Part shown: piece after piece, positions 1 through 9,540 of the stretch
Numbering within the stretch: the first letter of the stretch is position 1
How the letters are laid out: each line of letters begins with the position of its first letter
Translations under genes and position numbers: made by a program
NCBI GenBank assembly: GCA_905221605.1
Contig: CAJNDS010002703.1
Coordinates: 179,001-243,000, forward strand
Source of the DNA: Symbiodinium natans
Taxonomy: Eukaryota > Sar > Dinophyceae > Suessiales > Symbiodiniaceae
Length of the DNA: 64,000 bases
Direction of reading: 5' to 3'
The notes under the pieces: model-generated
What the model was told of the DNA's origin: nothing
What the model saw: the letters and a program-made list of their open reading frames with translations, nothing else
Databases searched by the model: none

Positions 1-1473
1 GTGAACAAGTACCACCGGATGCTTGAAGGTGGAGTCGGGCTGAGGATGCCTGATTTGAGAGTTCAAGAAGCCGACGTGTACTTGATCTATCTCAGGAATG
101 TGCCGGCAGAAGTGAAAAAGTACGTGCAGCTGCATGCGCGGAATGAGACAGTGAAAGGTGTCAAAGAGGCCATCGAGACCTACTACATCCGCACCCGCGT
201 GATCGGCGATACCTCTTTCAAGCCAGATGGACTGCACAGTCTTGGCGGAAAAGATGGCAAAGGAGGTGGAAAAGGGTCGCCCAAGTGCTGGAACTGTGGC
301 CGCAGTGGCCATGTGTCGAAAGACTGCTGGGATGCACAGCCTGAAGGGAAAGGAGGCAAAGAAAAACAAGGCAAAGGTGGGAAGAGCCAAGCGAAGGCCG
401 AGAAGGCTGCTGCAGGAGGAGGAGGTGGTGCCTCTACGCCGCGGTCAGCAAACAAGTCCGGCACCAAATGCTGGAATTGTGGTGAAAAAGGCCACGTGGC
501 AGTGGACTGCAAGAAGCCGAAGCAGGAGGGCAAGGGCAAAGGAAAGCAGAAGAAGGGCAAGCAACGCAGCCTTACTGAAGAAGAAGGGCAAAGTGAGGCT
601 GAGCCTGAGGGTGAAACCATCATGGCCTTGAACAGTAGTGAGATTTCTGTTGTTGCTGACAGGACAGGGGCGAGAATCGCCGGGGTTTGTAGTGTGAAGG
701 GTCAGACGGAAGCGTGGCTAGTGGACTCAGGGGCCACTTCCCATGTGATGACCCGGGAAGCTCTGCGGAGATACGAAGTTGTTCGAGTCCATCATTCTGT
801 TCCGAAGCTCTGGTCGGCTGCCGAAGAGCGGATACCGACGTACGGTCTAGTGGACCTTAGGGTCCAGTTTGGCAAGTCGCGTTTTGTAGTGACCGATGTT
901 ATCGTTGCGGAAGTTTCATTTTGCGTTTTGAGCTCTTTTGCTTTGGCTCAGCACGATTGGGTGACGCATTTGAGTCGGAAAGCAGCGGCCCTGACGAAGG
1001 CGCCAACTAAAGGCCAGGTACGTCAGAAGGTCTCCTTGAAGATGGAGGCCCGTGCGTGGTGGGCTGTTGCTCAGTTGAAGGATTCGGTGCCCGAGCACCC
1101 TGACTTGCCGGCTCTGTTAAGTGAGAGTGCAAGGGTCAGATCTGATGGAATGGAGATTGATGGGGGAATTCGGGAGCTTGTGAAACTGAAACCGGCCGCT
1201 GGCGCCCAGGACAAGGGTTGGAGTCTTGCTCATGAAGTGTCGCCTGGAGATCATGCTCATGAAGGTGTTCGTGATGTTCGGTCTGAAGATGATGCTCATG
1301 GTGCAACTGAAAAGAAAGCAAAGAAAGAGAGGAGTGCGGTGAAGTCTATTTTGCGACGCAGCAGTACGTGTTTAGACCAGTCCATGCCTTTTCAGTACAT
1401 GATGCGCGTGATGCCGTCGGAGCCGCTGCGTGTGCATGATGTTGAAGGCCTGGACATGCCAGGATTCTCCTGA
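1..1473 (+). CDS. gag-pro: Copia Gag-protease polyprotein (N-terminus truncated)
   Basis: This frame encodes the nucleic-acid-binding and protease part of the Copia polyprotein. It is open at the window edge, so the first codon shown is not the real start. Two CCHC zinc knuckles of form C-X2-C-X4-H-X4-C lie at residues 96-109 and 157-170, separated by a Lys/Gly-rich basic linker, as expected for Gag packaging element RNA. The aspartic protease active site is DSGAT at residues 242-246. The C-terminal 150 residues are low-complexity and charged. The frame stops at TGA 1471-1473, directly after TCC, and integrase-RT continue in the +1 frame. Having the protease in the upstream frame and integrase in the downstream one is unusual, because most Copia elements use a single ORF. 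Confidence 0.85.
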   Translation: MNKYHRMLEGGVGLRMPDLRVQEADVYLIYLRNVPAEVKKYVQLHARNETVKGVKEAIETYYIRTRVIGDTSFKPDGLHSLGGKDGKGGGKGSPKCWNCGRSGHVSKDCWDAQPEGKGGKEKQGKGGKSQAKAEKAAAGGGGGASTPRSANKSGTKCWNCGEKGHVAVDCKKPKQEGKGKGKQKKGKQRSLTEEEGQSEAEPEGETIMALNSSEISVVADRTGARIAGVCSVKGQTEAWLVDSGATSHVMTREALRRYEVVRVHHSVPKLWSAAEERIPTYGLVDLRVQFGKSRFVVTDVIVAEVSFCVLSSFALAQHDWVTHLSRKAAALTKAPTKGQVRQKVSLKMEARAWWAVAQLKDSVPEHPDLPALLSESARVRSDGMEIDGGIRELVKLKPAAGAQDKGWSLAHEVSPGDHAHEGVRDVRSEDDAHGATEKKAKKERSAVKSILRRSSTCLDQSMPFQYMMRVMPSEPLRVHDVEGLDMPGFS

Positions 1474-4400
1474 TGATGCTCCTGATGTTCTTCTGGGACA
1501 ATGCCCGCAAGCGTCCGGAGCCTCAACATCTGCAGATGCTCTGTCAGACCTGTCTGCTGAAGTAGGGGCTGTCGCTGTGCGTGAGTCCTGCTTGCTGTCA
1601 TGCAAGAGACAGGGTACTGCCATGTCGGAAAGGGGTGCGCCTAATCCAACTTTCTTTGATCGCCTGGCGCCGGAGATGTGCCGGGAGCCTGTTGACCTCA
1701 GAACAGGGTTCTCTTCAGGTTGCGGAGGTAGGAGTGAGTGCGCGAGTGATCTGCAAGGGGCAGGGCTGGGGTGTGGGGCTGAGAAGGCGGGAAGGTCGGT
1801 TTCGGGTAGTTTGTGTGCAGTGAGAGGGATTTTGCCAGCGAATGCTGTAGAACATGAACTGCGAGGATTGCCCCGCGTGGTGATCGATGAAGAGCCCCAA
1901 ATCCCACCAACGCCCGGAATTCCCTCAAGTCCCTCAACTTCGGTGGAAGGGGAAGGAAGAAATCGAGAAGATTTGCCTCCTCAAGATTTGTTTGAAGATG
2001 ATGTGGATCTAGACGGGGCGGCTTTGGATGCACACAGGGCCCGGGGTCATTTTCCTTTCATGCGGGAATGTGTGGAGTGCAGAGAGTGCAAAGGGATGAT
2101 TCCTGCGAGATCCAGACGCGTCAAAGCTGCCGAAGAACATCTGGGGATAGGTGCAGATTTCGTTTTCTTCGGACGTTATGTGCGTATTGCTTTGTTTCTC
2201 GCCCTAGGAACAGGCATGATTTGTGCCTTTAGGGTGGAAGCCTCAGAGGCCTACAATGTCACGCAAACAGTACAGGCCTTCAAAGAGTTGGGAGGCACTG
2301 GTAGGTACGTTGAGTTCCTCAGTGACTGTGATGACTACCTAGTCAAGCTGGTTCGGGATGCTTCAAAACGAGACACGTTTGGCTCAAAAGGGGTTATTTT
2401 TCGACCTGCGCCGGTTGGAAGGGCGCAATACAAGGGTCGGATTGAGCGTATGGTTCGGACCTTCAAAGAAGGTGTGAACGTGAACTGGGTACAGCTCGAA
2501 AAGGCCATAGAGGCAAAGATCTCTTATGAGGCCCCGCTAATGTCTCACATCGTGCGGTATGTTTCACGCTGCCAAAACATCCACAACAAGATGGGTGATT
2601 CAGGCATGTCGCCGCTGGATCGCTTGCGTGAGAAGTGTGAGTCGTCGGTGCCAACTACGTGGCCTTTCGGTGTGATTGGTTTTGCGAAGCCTTGTCATCC
2701 AAATCGCGTGCCCTACAGGGTGTCTTCTGTTTACCTGGGTCCGTGCGCTTCAGTTGGGTCTGGGTGTCTGTGTTTGCCCTTGGAGGGTGACTATGAAAGT
2801 CCCCGTTGTGTTGATGAGTTCTCGGTGTTTCGGCCGTCTGTTCCTCTCACTTGGTCTAGAGCCGGAATTGAGCCATTGGCGATCCCACGTCCTGTCCAAA
2901 CTGCTTCTGAGGGACTGGGTGAGGAAAAAGAGCAAAACGCAACCGGGGGACCCGGATTACTTAAGCGTAGGCGCAGCGGCCCCACTCTAGAGTCAACCTC
3001 AAGACCCGTGCCCGAAGTGACCTGTGTGCCAGAAGTAGAGATGCCTGATATTGAAGATCTTGCTGTTCCACCTCAACCTGCGAACCTAGAAGAAGACGCA
3101 GAAGATGAGCCAATGTATTCTCCTTCACTGGTCCCTGAAGGGGACCCCTCAGATCTCCCACCCCTCGGTTTGACCGAGGCGGGGACGATTGAGTACGAGA
3201 AGCCGGGAGCTATGGATGTCGATGGGAGCTTGTTCTCAAATTTCGGTGTTAGGGGTGAACCTTTGGGGCCGGAATATATGGAGGAGTTTGCGTTAAAATT
3301 TGGTAGTTTGTTGACGGAGCCCAATGACGATGAAACTGCGTTGAAGTATTGGTGGGATGAGCAACTGCATGCATTTTTGTCGAAACATGATACCTGGCAG
3401 TTACATGAAAGTGTTCGGGGGAGCACGGTGCATGATGGGAGAAGTTTTGAGATGAGTTTTGGGGGCAAGAAGATTGAAGTGCTTGTTCCTGTGCGCGCGT
3501 GGGATGAAATGACGGGTGTCCAATTGGATCGGGACCAACTTGAAGTGGGCCTCCGAACGGAAATGCAAGCCCTTGAAAAACTGCGGGTGGGAACTTCCTT
3601 GGTAGACTCTGACGCCGTTCAGCTGGCCAAGGATAAAGGAATCCCCATCTTGTCCAGTCGTTGGGTGCTGGCAGTGCTGACGCAGAAAACTGCGGACATC
3701 TGCAGATGTCGTTTGGTGGTGAAAGATTTTAAAGCAAAAGGCGAATCAGCACTGTATGAAGGTTGGTACAGCCCAACGTCAAGTGTTGAAGCCCTCAGGA
3801 TAGCAGTAGCTATTGCGTCCCAGCGCGGGTACTGCTTAGGAACACTTGATATTAGTACCGCTTTCATGTTTGCGAGCTTAGATGAAGGGGACCCTGTTTT
3901 GGTTCGCCTTCCGACAAACATCCTGCATCGAAAGCACAGGGTTGTGACATCTTTGAAAAAGGCCATGAACGGTCTAAGAAAGGCGCCGCTTTTGTGGTTC
4001 AAAGAAGTCAAAGGGTGTTTGTATGAGGGAGGTTTTTCGGACACGTTTGAGAGCACCGTTTTCCGGAGAGTTGAAAAAAATGGAGAACTCACCTTGATTG
4101 TGCTGTATGTTGATGACGTTTTGATTGTGGCCAATTCTGAAGGCGTTGTGATTGAAGTTTTTCAGCTTTTTGAGCGTAGATACAAGGTCAAAAGAACTGG
4201 CCTGCTCAGAACGTGCGAAGTTGGGAGCATCAAGTTTTTGGGGCGAGTTGTGTACCGGGACGTGCCAGCGGGCAAGCTCAAACTAGGTTTGCGCACGAGT
4301 TACGCCGAAGGGGTGTTCGTAGAGTGGCCAGAGAAATTGAAGCCGACTGACTCGTTGCCTAGCTTGGAGCGCCTTTTCAAAGACACGGAGCTCAAAGGGC

Positions 4401-5338
4401 TGGAAGAGTTGACAGAGGCCGCGAAGTCAAGGTTCCGGAGAACTCTGGGCCAACTTGCATGGATTGCAGTCACTCGTGGCGATTTAGCTTTCCCGGTATC
4501 CTTTCTGTCTCGCTTTCAGTCAGCGCCAAGTCCGGCGGCGGAGTCTTGTCTTCGCGCGGTGTTGAAATGGTTCCGGTCACGAATGACTGTTGTCCAAGAG
4601 TTTCCGGCAGAGGAGTCCAGGCTAGAAGTTTTGTCTGCTGGATGCCATAAGGTCTTGGCGTATGTGGACTCATCGTGGTCTGATCCGTCGATGTCGGGGT
4701 GTTTGATTATGTGGTTCGGGTGTTTGGTCCGGTCGTTTAGTGGGAAACAAGAAGTTCCAGCGTTGAGTTCACCAGAATCGGAGCTCATGGGGCTTGTTGA
4801 GGCTCTTAAGGAGAGTCTGTCAGTGGCCATTTTGGCAGAGTCTGTGCTGTATGGCATTCCTATGGAGAGCCCAGGGAGACCCTCTAATGAGTTTTCTAGT
4901 TTCGCTATTGAGTTGTATACTGACAATCGTAGCGCACAGTCGATTGCTCAAATGGTGGGCCTATTACGCAGAGTGAGACATTTACAGTTAAGGGCGAGCT
5001 TCTTACAGTACTGTGTTCAGAAAGGCCTCGCGGTAGTCTTCTGGATTGCTGGGGTCACGCATGGAGCAGATGGACTGACGAAGACTCCAACGAGAGAGAT
5101 GTTGGTGAACTTGTTCCAAACTGCAGGGTTGTTGTTGGTGGAAAGATTGGAAGTGGAAAGTAGAGAGTCTGCTGAAGCAGGGCTCTCCGACAGATCTGTG
5201 GAGTGGGAAGCCGCCCAGGCATTGCAGACCCAGAACTTGAATCTGGAAGGCGTGGTGATGCTTGAAACTGCGGTGAAGTGCCCTTACCAGATGCCGCTAG
5301 GATCAGGAAGGTGTGTTTTGACAGGAGTGTTGATGTGA
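1430..5338 (+). CDS. pol: Copia integrase - reverse transcriptase - RNase H polyprotein
   Basis: This frame is open from 1412 to the stop at 5336-5338 and most likely is reached by +1 frameshifting at 1468-1474 rather than by its own start (the in-frame ATGs at 1436 and 1439 lie before the upstream stop). A zinc-binding-like segment has H-X4-H at 2033/2048 and Cys codons at 2069, 2078 and 2087. An integrase core follows, with candidate acidic residues near 2156, 2325-2335 and in GRIERMV near 2440. The RVT_2 reverse transcriptase has DISTAF (Asp codon 3848) and YVDD (4106-4117). RNase H shows AYVDSSW (~4660), SPESELMGL (~4770), LYTDN (~4915) and HGADGLTK (~5060). The product would replicate and integrate the element. 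No internal stop is seen. The region between about 1475 and 2000 is an acidic low-complexity linker. Confidence 0.87.
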   Translation: MCMMLKAWTCQDSPDDAPDVLLGQCPQASGASTSADALSDLSAEVGAVAVRESCLLSCKRQGTAMSERGAPNPTFFDRLAPEMCREPVDLRTGFSSGCGGRSECASDLQGAGLGCGAEKAGRSVSGSLCAVRGILPANAVEHELRGLPRVVIDEEPQIPPTPGIPSSPSTSVEGEGRNREDLPPQDLFEDDVDLDGAALDAHRARGHFPFMRECVECRECKGMIPARSRRVKAAEEHLGIGADFVFFGRYVRIALFLALGTGMICAFRVEASEAYNVTQTVQAFKELGGTGRYVEFLSDCDDYLVKLVRDASKRDTFGSKGVIFRPAPVGRAQYKGRIERMVRTFKEGVNVNWVQLEKAIEAKISYEAPLMSHIVRYVSRCQNIHNKMGDSGMSPLDRLREKCESSVPTTWPFGVIGFAKPCHPNRVPYRVSSVYLGPCASVGSGCLCLPLEGDYESPRCVDEFSVFRPSVPLTWSRAGIEPLAIPRPVQTASEGLGEEKEQNATGGPGLLKRRRSGPTLESTSRPVPEVTCVPEVEMPDIEDLAVPPQPANLEEDAEDEPMYSPSLVPEGDPSDLPPLGLTEAGTIEYEKPGAMDVDGSLFSNFGVRGEPLGPEYMEEFALKFGSLLTEPNDDETALKYWWDEQLHAFLSKHDTWQLHESVRGSTVHDGRSFEMSFGGKKIEVLVPVRAWDEMTGVQLDRDQLEVGLRTEMQALEKLRVGTSLVDSDAVQLAKDKGIPILSSRWVLAVLTQKTADICRCRLVVKDFKAKGESALYEGWYSPTSSVEALRIAVAIASQRGYCLGTLDISTAFMFASLDEGDPVLVRLPTNILHRKHRVVTSLKKAMNGLRKAPLLWFKEVKGCLYEGGFSDTFESTVFRRVEKNGELTLIVLYVDDVLIVANSEGVVIEVFQLFERRYKVKRTGLLRTCEVGSIKFLGRVVYRDVPAGKLKLGLRTSYAEGVFVEWPEKLKPTDSLPSLERLFKDTELKGLEELTEAAKSRFRRTLGQLAWIAVTRGDLAFPVSFLSRFQSAPSPAAESCLRAVLKWFRSRMTVVQEFPAEESRLEVLSAGCHKVLAYVDSSWSDPSMSGCLIMWFGCLVRSFSGKQEVPALSSPESELMGLVEALKESLSVAILAESVLYGIPMESPGRPSNEFSSFAIELYTDNRSAQSIAQMVGLLRRVRHLQLRASFLQYCVQKGLAVVFWIAGVTHGADGLTKTPTREMLVNLFQTAGLLLVERLEVESRESAEAGLSDRSVEWEAAQALQTQNLNLEGVVMLETAVKCPYQMPLGSGRCVLTGVLM
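1468..1474 (+). promoter_or_regulatory. Candidate +1 programmed ribosomal frameshift site (TCC TGA T)
   Basis: The Gag-protease frame reads ...GGA TTC TCC TGA T. Slipping +1 at TCC-TGA puts the ribosome on GAT GAT GCT, exactly the integrase-RT frame. TCC TGA T is the heptamer used for +1 frameshifting in antizyme mRNAs of many animals and fungi (established knowledge). Here the frames overlap by only about 60 nt (1412-1473) and the join falls in a non-conserved linker. A one-base deletion in a formerly single ORF would look the same, so this stays a hypothesis. Confidence 0.5.
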
Positions 5339-5464
5339 TCCTGTTTTGACGTCAGTTGCGCCGATCTTGAGATTTGTAAGTTGGGCATGAGCGCTGCCAG
5401 AGACTTGTAAGCAGTGCTGGCTTGCATAGCCACCATGTTCATGGGGGGGTGTGAAAAAGTTGAT
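5339..5464 (+). other. Copia 3' untranslated stretch with polypurine tract
   Basis: Between the pol stop and the LTR-like unit there is a short non-coding stretch ending in a G7 run and a purine-rich string at 5441-5460, the position where a plus-strand primer is expected. The sequence GAAAAAGTTGATG at 5453-5465 recurs at the end of each LTR-like unit (around 7943-7955, 9528-9540 and 12036-12048), so it marks the junction of the tandem units. Confidence 0.5.
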
Positions 5465-7955
5465 GTGGCTCAAGTCTCGGCTCAACCCCGGTGGGGTGCA
5501 CACAGTAGCTGAGCGAGTAGCTGTGAACCTGGGTTTCGGGCCTCAACTGTGTTAAGGTACTGGACCCCCTTGTTTTTGGCCTATTCGCCCGAGCCATATC
5601 GTGTCAGAGCTTTTACCCGGCCGTGGGGCTGTGGTTCTGCATTGCACCCTTCCTTGAGCTACTGGGCAAACCCCTCCAGCTGGGAGGTGGGCACCACATC
5701 CCCTCCTTCCCCTCCAGCTAGGAGGCGTAGTGCTCAGGCCTTCAGTGCTGTCGTGGCCGCCAGCCTTAGTTTGCCATAGTGGTGCCCTGTTTTCTTGATT
5801 TTACTTGTCTTGACGATTTGCTTGAATTGCTGTGCAACTTTCACCTAGTTTTGGCTGGTCTATCGTGCGGAAGCAGCTCTCCTGAAGGCGAACGGGCTGA
5901 GTTGTGACTAACCGCGCCGATCAGATTGGTCATTCAACAGTTGCCGCTTCAAAGCACCTTTGCAGGAAGGTTTGTCCTGTACTCTGTTGTGCTTCTATCC
6001 AGACCCCATCTGTCCCCGCCTCTAGGCTGTGGTGTAACTACCCCGCCCTTGAGGCTGTGGTTTGCACATCAGAAGTGGCCTTCTCAGGGCCTAGCTGGCA
6101 GTTTGAGGTACCGGCCGAAATCTGGCAAGCACTCCTCACAGGCTGGCCTACCCTCGTGTGGTGTCGTGAGGTCGGCCAGCCTGGGCTCTCATGGTCTTCG
6201 CTTCAGTGATTTGGGGTTCCTTGTGAGGCTTGTTGGCCCTGGTCCCATCCATTAGTCTCTGCAGGGACGCATCCTAAACCCGGGCCTCGCAAATTGTGTT
6301 GAGGCTGGTTTTTTTCCCCTAACCATGCAGATGCCCCCAAGCAAGTGCCAGCAGTGTGTCTGGCACAGAGGGAGCTTGTGGTTCCTTGCTCGCCATTGGA
6401 TTTTCGCCTTAATTAGATGGTTGCAGTTGCCCATGTGCGGAGGACGTTAAGCCTTTCGGTTAGGATGCGTTTGGTAATGGCCTCGTGTTGAGATGAGGCA
6501 AAAGTTTTTGGCCCTCTGCAGGGTTGTCTGGGGCTTCCCTGCAGGCCTATGCGCCGGCGGCAGAGAGTAGTCCTTTCCTCAGACCTGGTGACTGCTCCTG
6601 CCGCTGGTGCCCGGGGTTTAGGGCTGGTTTTCGGGGAGGTACTTGGCAGTGCTGTCTGCTCGCTGACGGTGGATGCAGCCGGCTGAGTCACTTTCCCTCC
6701 TTGCCTGGACTGCCTGCCTTCGCCCTACCACCACGTATGGGATCAGCGCACCATGGGGCTTTCCAGGCAGGCTCAGGACCTGTATCTCGTCTCCTCACTG
6801 GGCATATAATTGAAGGCTCGCGAGGTGCAGGCCAATTGTCACTCCTTCTTCTTCGCTGTGCGAGACTACAAGGGTGATGAGCCTTTTGGCATGTTGTCCG
6901 GATTCTGTCCTTTTTGTTCAGGTGTTTTCTCTTTTGGGGTTTAGGGTGTAGCGCAGAGGCCAAAAATGCAACATGCTGTTGCTGGCATAGGCTTTTGCCG
7001 AGGTTTTCTGCCCCAAATTCCCGTTTAGCACCTTGAGAAAAAGTTGGCCCGCTGGCACCAAAGATCATACGGGTCGGCGTTCCGTGGGGCCAGTGTCCTG
7101 ATTTGGCCCTTCCCTTGAAACAGTCTGGGGTTTTACAGGGGCAGTGGGTTCCCTTCCCTTGCTTGCAGCAGCCTGGGAAGGTCCCTTTACTGCGTGGGTC
7201 CATTTGGTCGTTTTGGCCCTTTCCCAGGGAGCAGTCAGCAGGTCCCTGGGAGCAGTCTTCGGGGTTTCGAAATCTTTCTTGCAGAAAGTCTAGCAGGGCG
7301 TTGTTCCCTGCGCCTGCACGTAGTTAGTTGAAGGGAAAGCGTCGCTCCCTGCGCCTGGTTGAGGGGAGTGCGTGGGCCCCGCGCTAAAGGTACCAAATTG
7401 AGGGGCTGCTGCTTTGTGTAAGGTGAGGTGGAGGTCCCCCTTTGGCTGTTTGGGCGTGAGGCTAGGAGTTCGTTGGCTGTGTCAACCCAGGCCTATAGGC
7501 TGTGGCATCAGTGCATGACAGTCGCTTGTGCTCCTGTGCGGGTGCTGTTATGCCATGGATTCCCAGCCTCGGGGCTGCGGTTTCGAGAATTCCTTCCTCT
7601 GATGTGATGGACACAGACTAGCTGGGAGCAGGTCTTTTGCTTGGGCTATGGTCAGTACGATGAGAGGAGTAGGAAAAGCGAAGTGCTTTGTACAGCTGGC
7701 GACTCGGACGAGTGAAAGCCACAGTCCTCCATCTGACCTGTTCTACTAGCGGTCAGAGCCTCTTAACTGTGTCATAGGCGCCTGTAGGTAGTAGTGGGTG
7801 CACCACACTCCCAGCCTTGAGCTGTGGTTTGCCGTAGCAGGTTGGCCGACCAGCCCGAGAGACTATGTCTCGCCCCTTAGGGGCTCCGGGTGAATTCATT
7901 TGCATGATGGACGCCCACTGGGTAACGCTTTCGCGCTTGCTGAAGAAAAAGTTGA
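5452..7955 (+). repeat. LTR-like unit A (~2.5 kb)
   Basis: First of three near-identical head-to-tail copies. It begins with nine bases TGGCTCAAG (5466-5474), which equal the 3' end of DinoSL, followed by CTCGGCTCAACCCC; unit C has the same body after a full DinoSL. The unit has short reading frames only, repeated in the other copies, and I regard them as non-coding. Its place directly after the polypurine tract makes it the probable 3' LTR of the Copia element. Confidence 0.7.
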
Positions 7956-9540
7956 TGCGGATTTTCGCCTTAATTAGATGGTTGCAGCGCGTTTCGTTCT
8001 CGGCCAGTTGCCCATGTGCGGAGGACGTTAAGCCTTTCGGTTAGGATGCGTTTGGTAATGGCCTCGTGTTGAGATGAGGCAAAAGTTTCTGGCCCTCTGC
8101 AGGGTTGTCTGGGGCTTCCCTGCAGGCCTATGCGCCGGCGGCAGAGAGTAGTCCTTTCCTCAGACCTTGTGACTGCTCCTGCCGCTGGTGCCCTGGGTTT
8201 AGGGCTGGTTTTAGGGTAGGTACTTGGCAGTGCTGTCTGCTCGCTGACGGTGGATGCAGCCGGCTGAGTCACTTTCCCTCCTTGCCTGGACTGCCTGCCT
8301 TCGCCCTACCACCAGGTATGGGATCAGTGCACCATGGGGCTTTCCAGGCAGGCTCAGGACCTGTATCTCGTCTCCTCACTGGGCATATAATTGAAGGCTC
8401 GCGAGGTGCAGGCCAATTGTCACTCCTTCTTCTTCGCTGTGCGAGACTACAAGGGTGATGAGCCTTTTGGCATGTTGTCCGGATTCTGTCCTTTTGTTCC
8501 GGTGTTTTCTCTTTTGGGGTTTAGGGTGTAGCGCAGAGGCCAAAAATGCAACATGCTGTTGCTGGCATAGGCTTTTGCTGAGGTTTTCTGCCCCAAATTC
8601 CCTTTTAGCACCTTGAGAAAAAGTTGGCCCGCTGGCACCAAAGATCATACGGGTCGGCGTTCCGTGAGGCCAGAGTCCTGATTTGGCCCTTCCCTTGAAA
8701 CAGTCTGGGGTTTTACAGGGGCAGTGGGTTCCCTTCCCTTGCTTGCAGCAGCCTGGGAAGGTCCCGTTACTGCGTGGGTCCATTTGGTCGTTTTGGCCCT
8801 TTCCCAGTAACCAGTCAGCAGGTCCCTGGGAGCAGTCTTCGGGGTTTCGAAATCTTTTCTTGCAGAAAGTTTAGCAGGGCGTTGTTCCCTGCGCCTGCAC
8901 GTAGTTGGTTGAAGGGAAAGCGTCGCTCCCTGCGCCTGGTTGAGGGGAGTGCGTGGGCCCCGCGCTAAAGGTACCAAATTGAGGGGCTGCTGCTTTGTGT
9001 AAGGTGAGGTAGAGGACCCCTTTGGCTGTTTGGGCGTGAGGCTAGGAAGTTCGTTGGCTGTGTCAACCCAGGCCTGAAGGCTGTGGCATCAGTGCATGAC
9101 AGTCGCTTGTGCTCCTGTGCGGGTGCTGTTATGCCATGGATTCCCAGCCTCGGGGCTGCGGTTTCGAGAATTCCTTCCTCTGATGAGATGGACACAGACT
9201 AGCTGCTGGGAGCAGGTCTTTTGCTTGGGCTATGGTCAGTACGATGAGAGTAGTAGGAAAAGCGAAGTGCTTTGTACAGCTGGCGACTCGGACGAGTGAA
9301 AGCCACAGTCCTCCATCTGACCTGTTCTACTAGCGGTCAGAGCCTCTTAACTGTGTCATAGGCGCCTGTAGGTAGTAGTGGGTGCACCACACTCCCAGCC
9401 TTGAGCTGAGGTTTGCCGTAGCAGGTTGGCCGACCAGCCCGAGAGACTATGTCTCGCCCCTTAGGGGCTCCGGGTGAATTCATTTGCATGATGGACGCCC
9501 ACTGGGTAACGCTTTCGCGCTTGCTGAAGAAAAAGTTGAT
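7956..9540 (+). repeat. LTR-like unit B, 5'-truncated (~1.58 kb)
   Basis: This copy matches unit A from about 6396 onward (GGATTTTCGCCTTAATTAG and downstream) to the shared end AAAAAGTTGATG, so the first ~930 bp are missing. It carries scattered substitutions and small indels relative to A and C, for example an 18-bp insertion after GGTTGCAG that it shares with unit C. It is probably a product of unequal recombination or a nested partial insertion. Confidence 0.75.

Larger units (their letters stand above)
1..7955 (+). mobile_element. Ty1/Copia LTR retrotransposon, 5' end outside window
   Basis: The domain order Gag zinc knuckles, aspartic protease, integrase, reverse transcriptase, RNase H is that of Ty1/Copia (integrase before RT). 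The window begins inside Gag, so the 5' LTR and leader are missing. The coding part ends at 5338, is followed by a purine-rich tract near 5441-5460, and then by a ~2.5-kb LTR-like unit (5452-7955). All catalytic motifs are visible and the two long frames have no internal stop, which suggests a fairly young copy. The LTR assignment is an inference from position after the purine tract and from repetition of the unit; no 5' LTR of this element is available for comparison. Confidence 0.8.
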
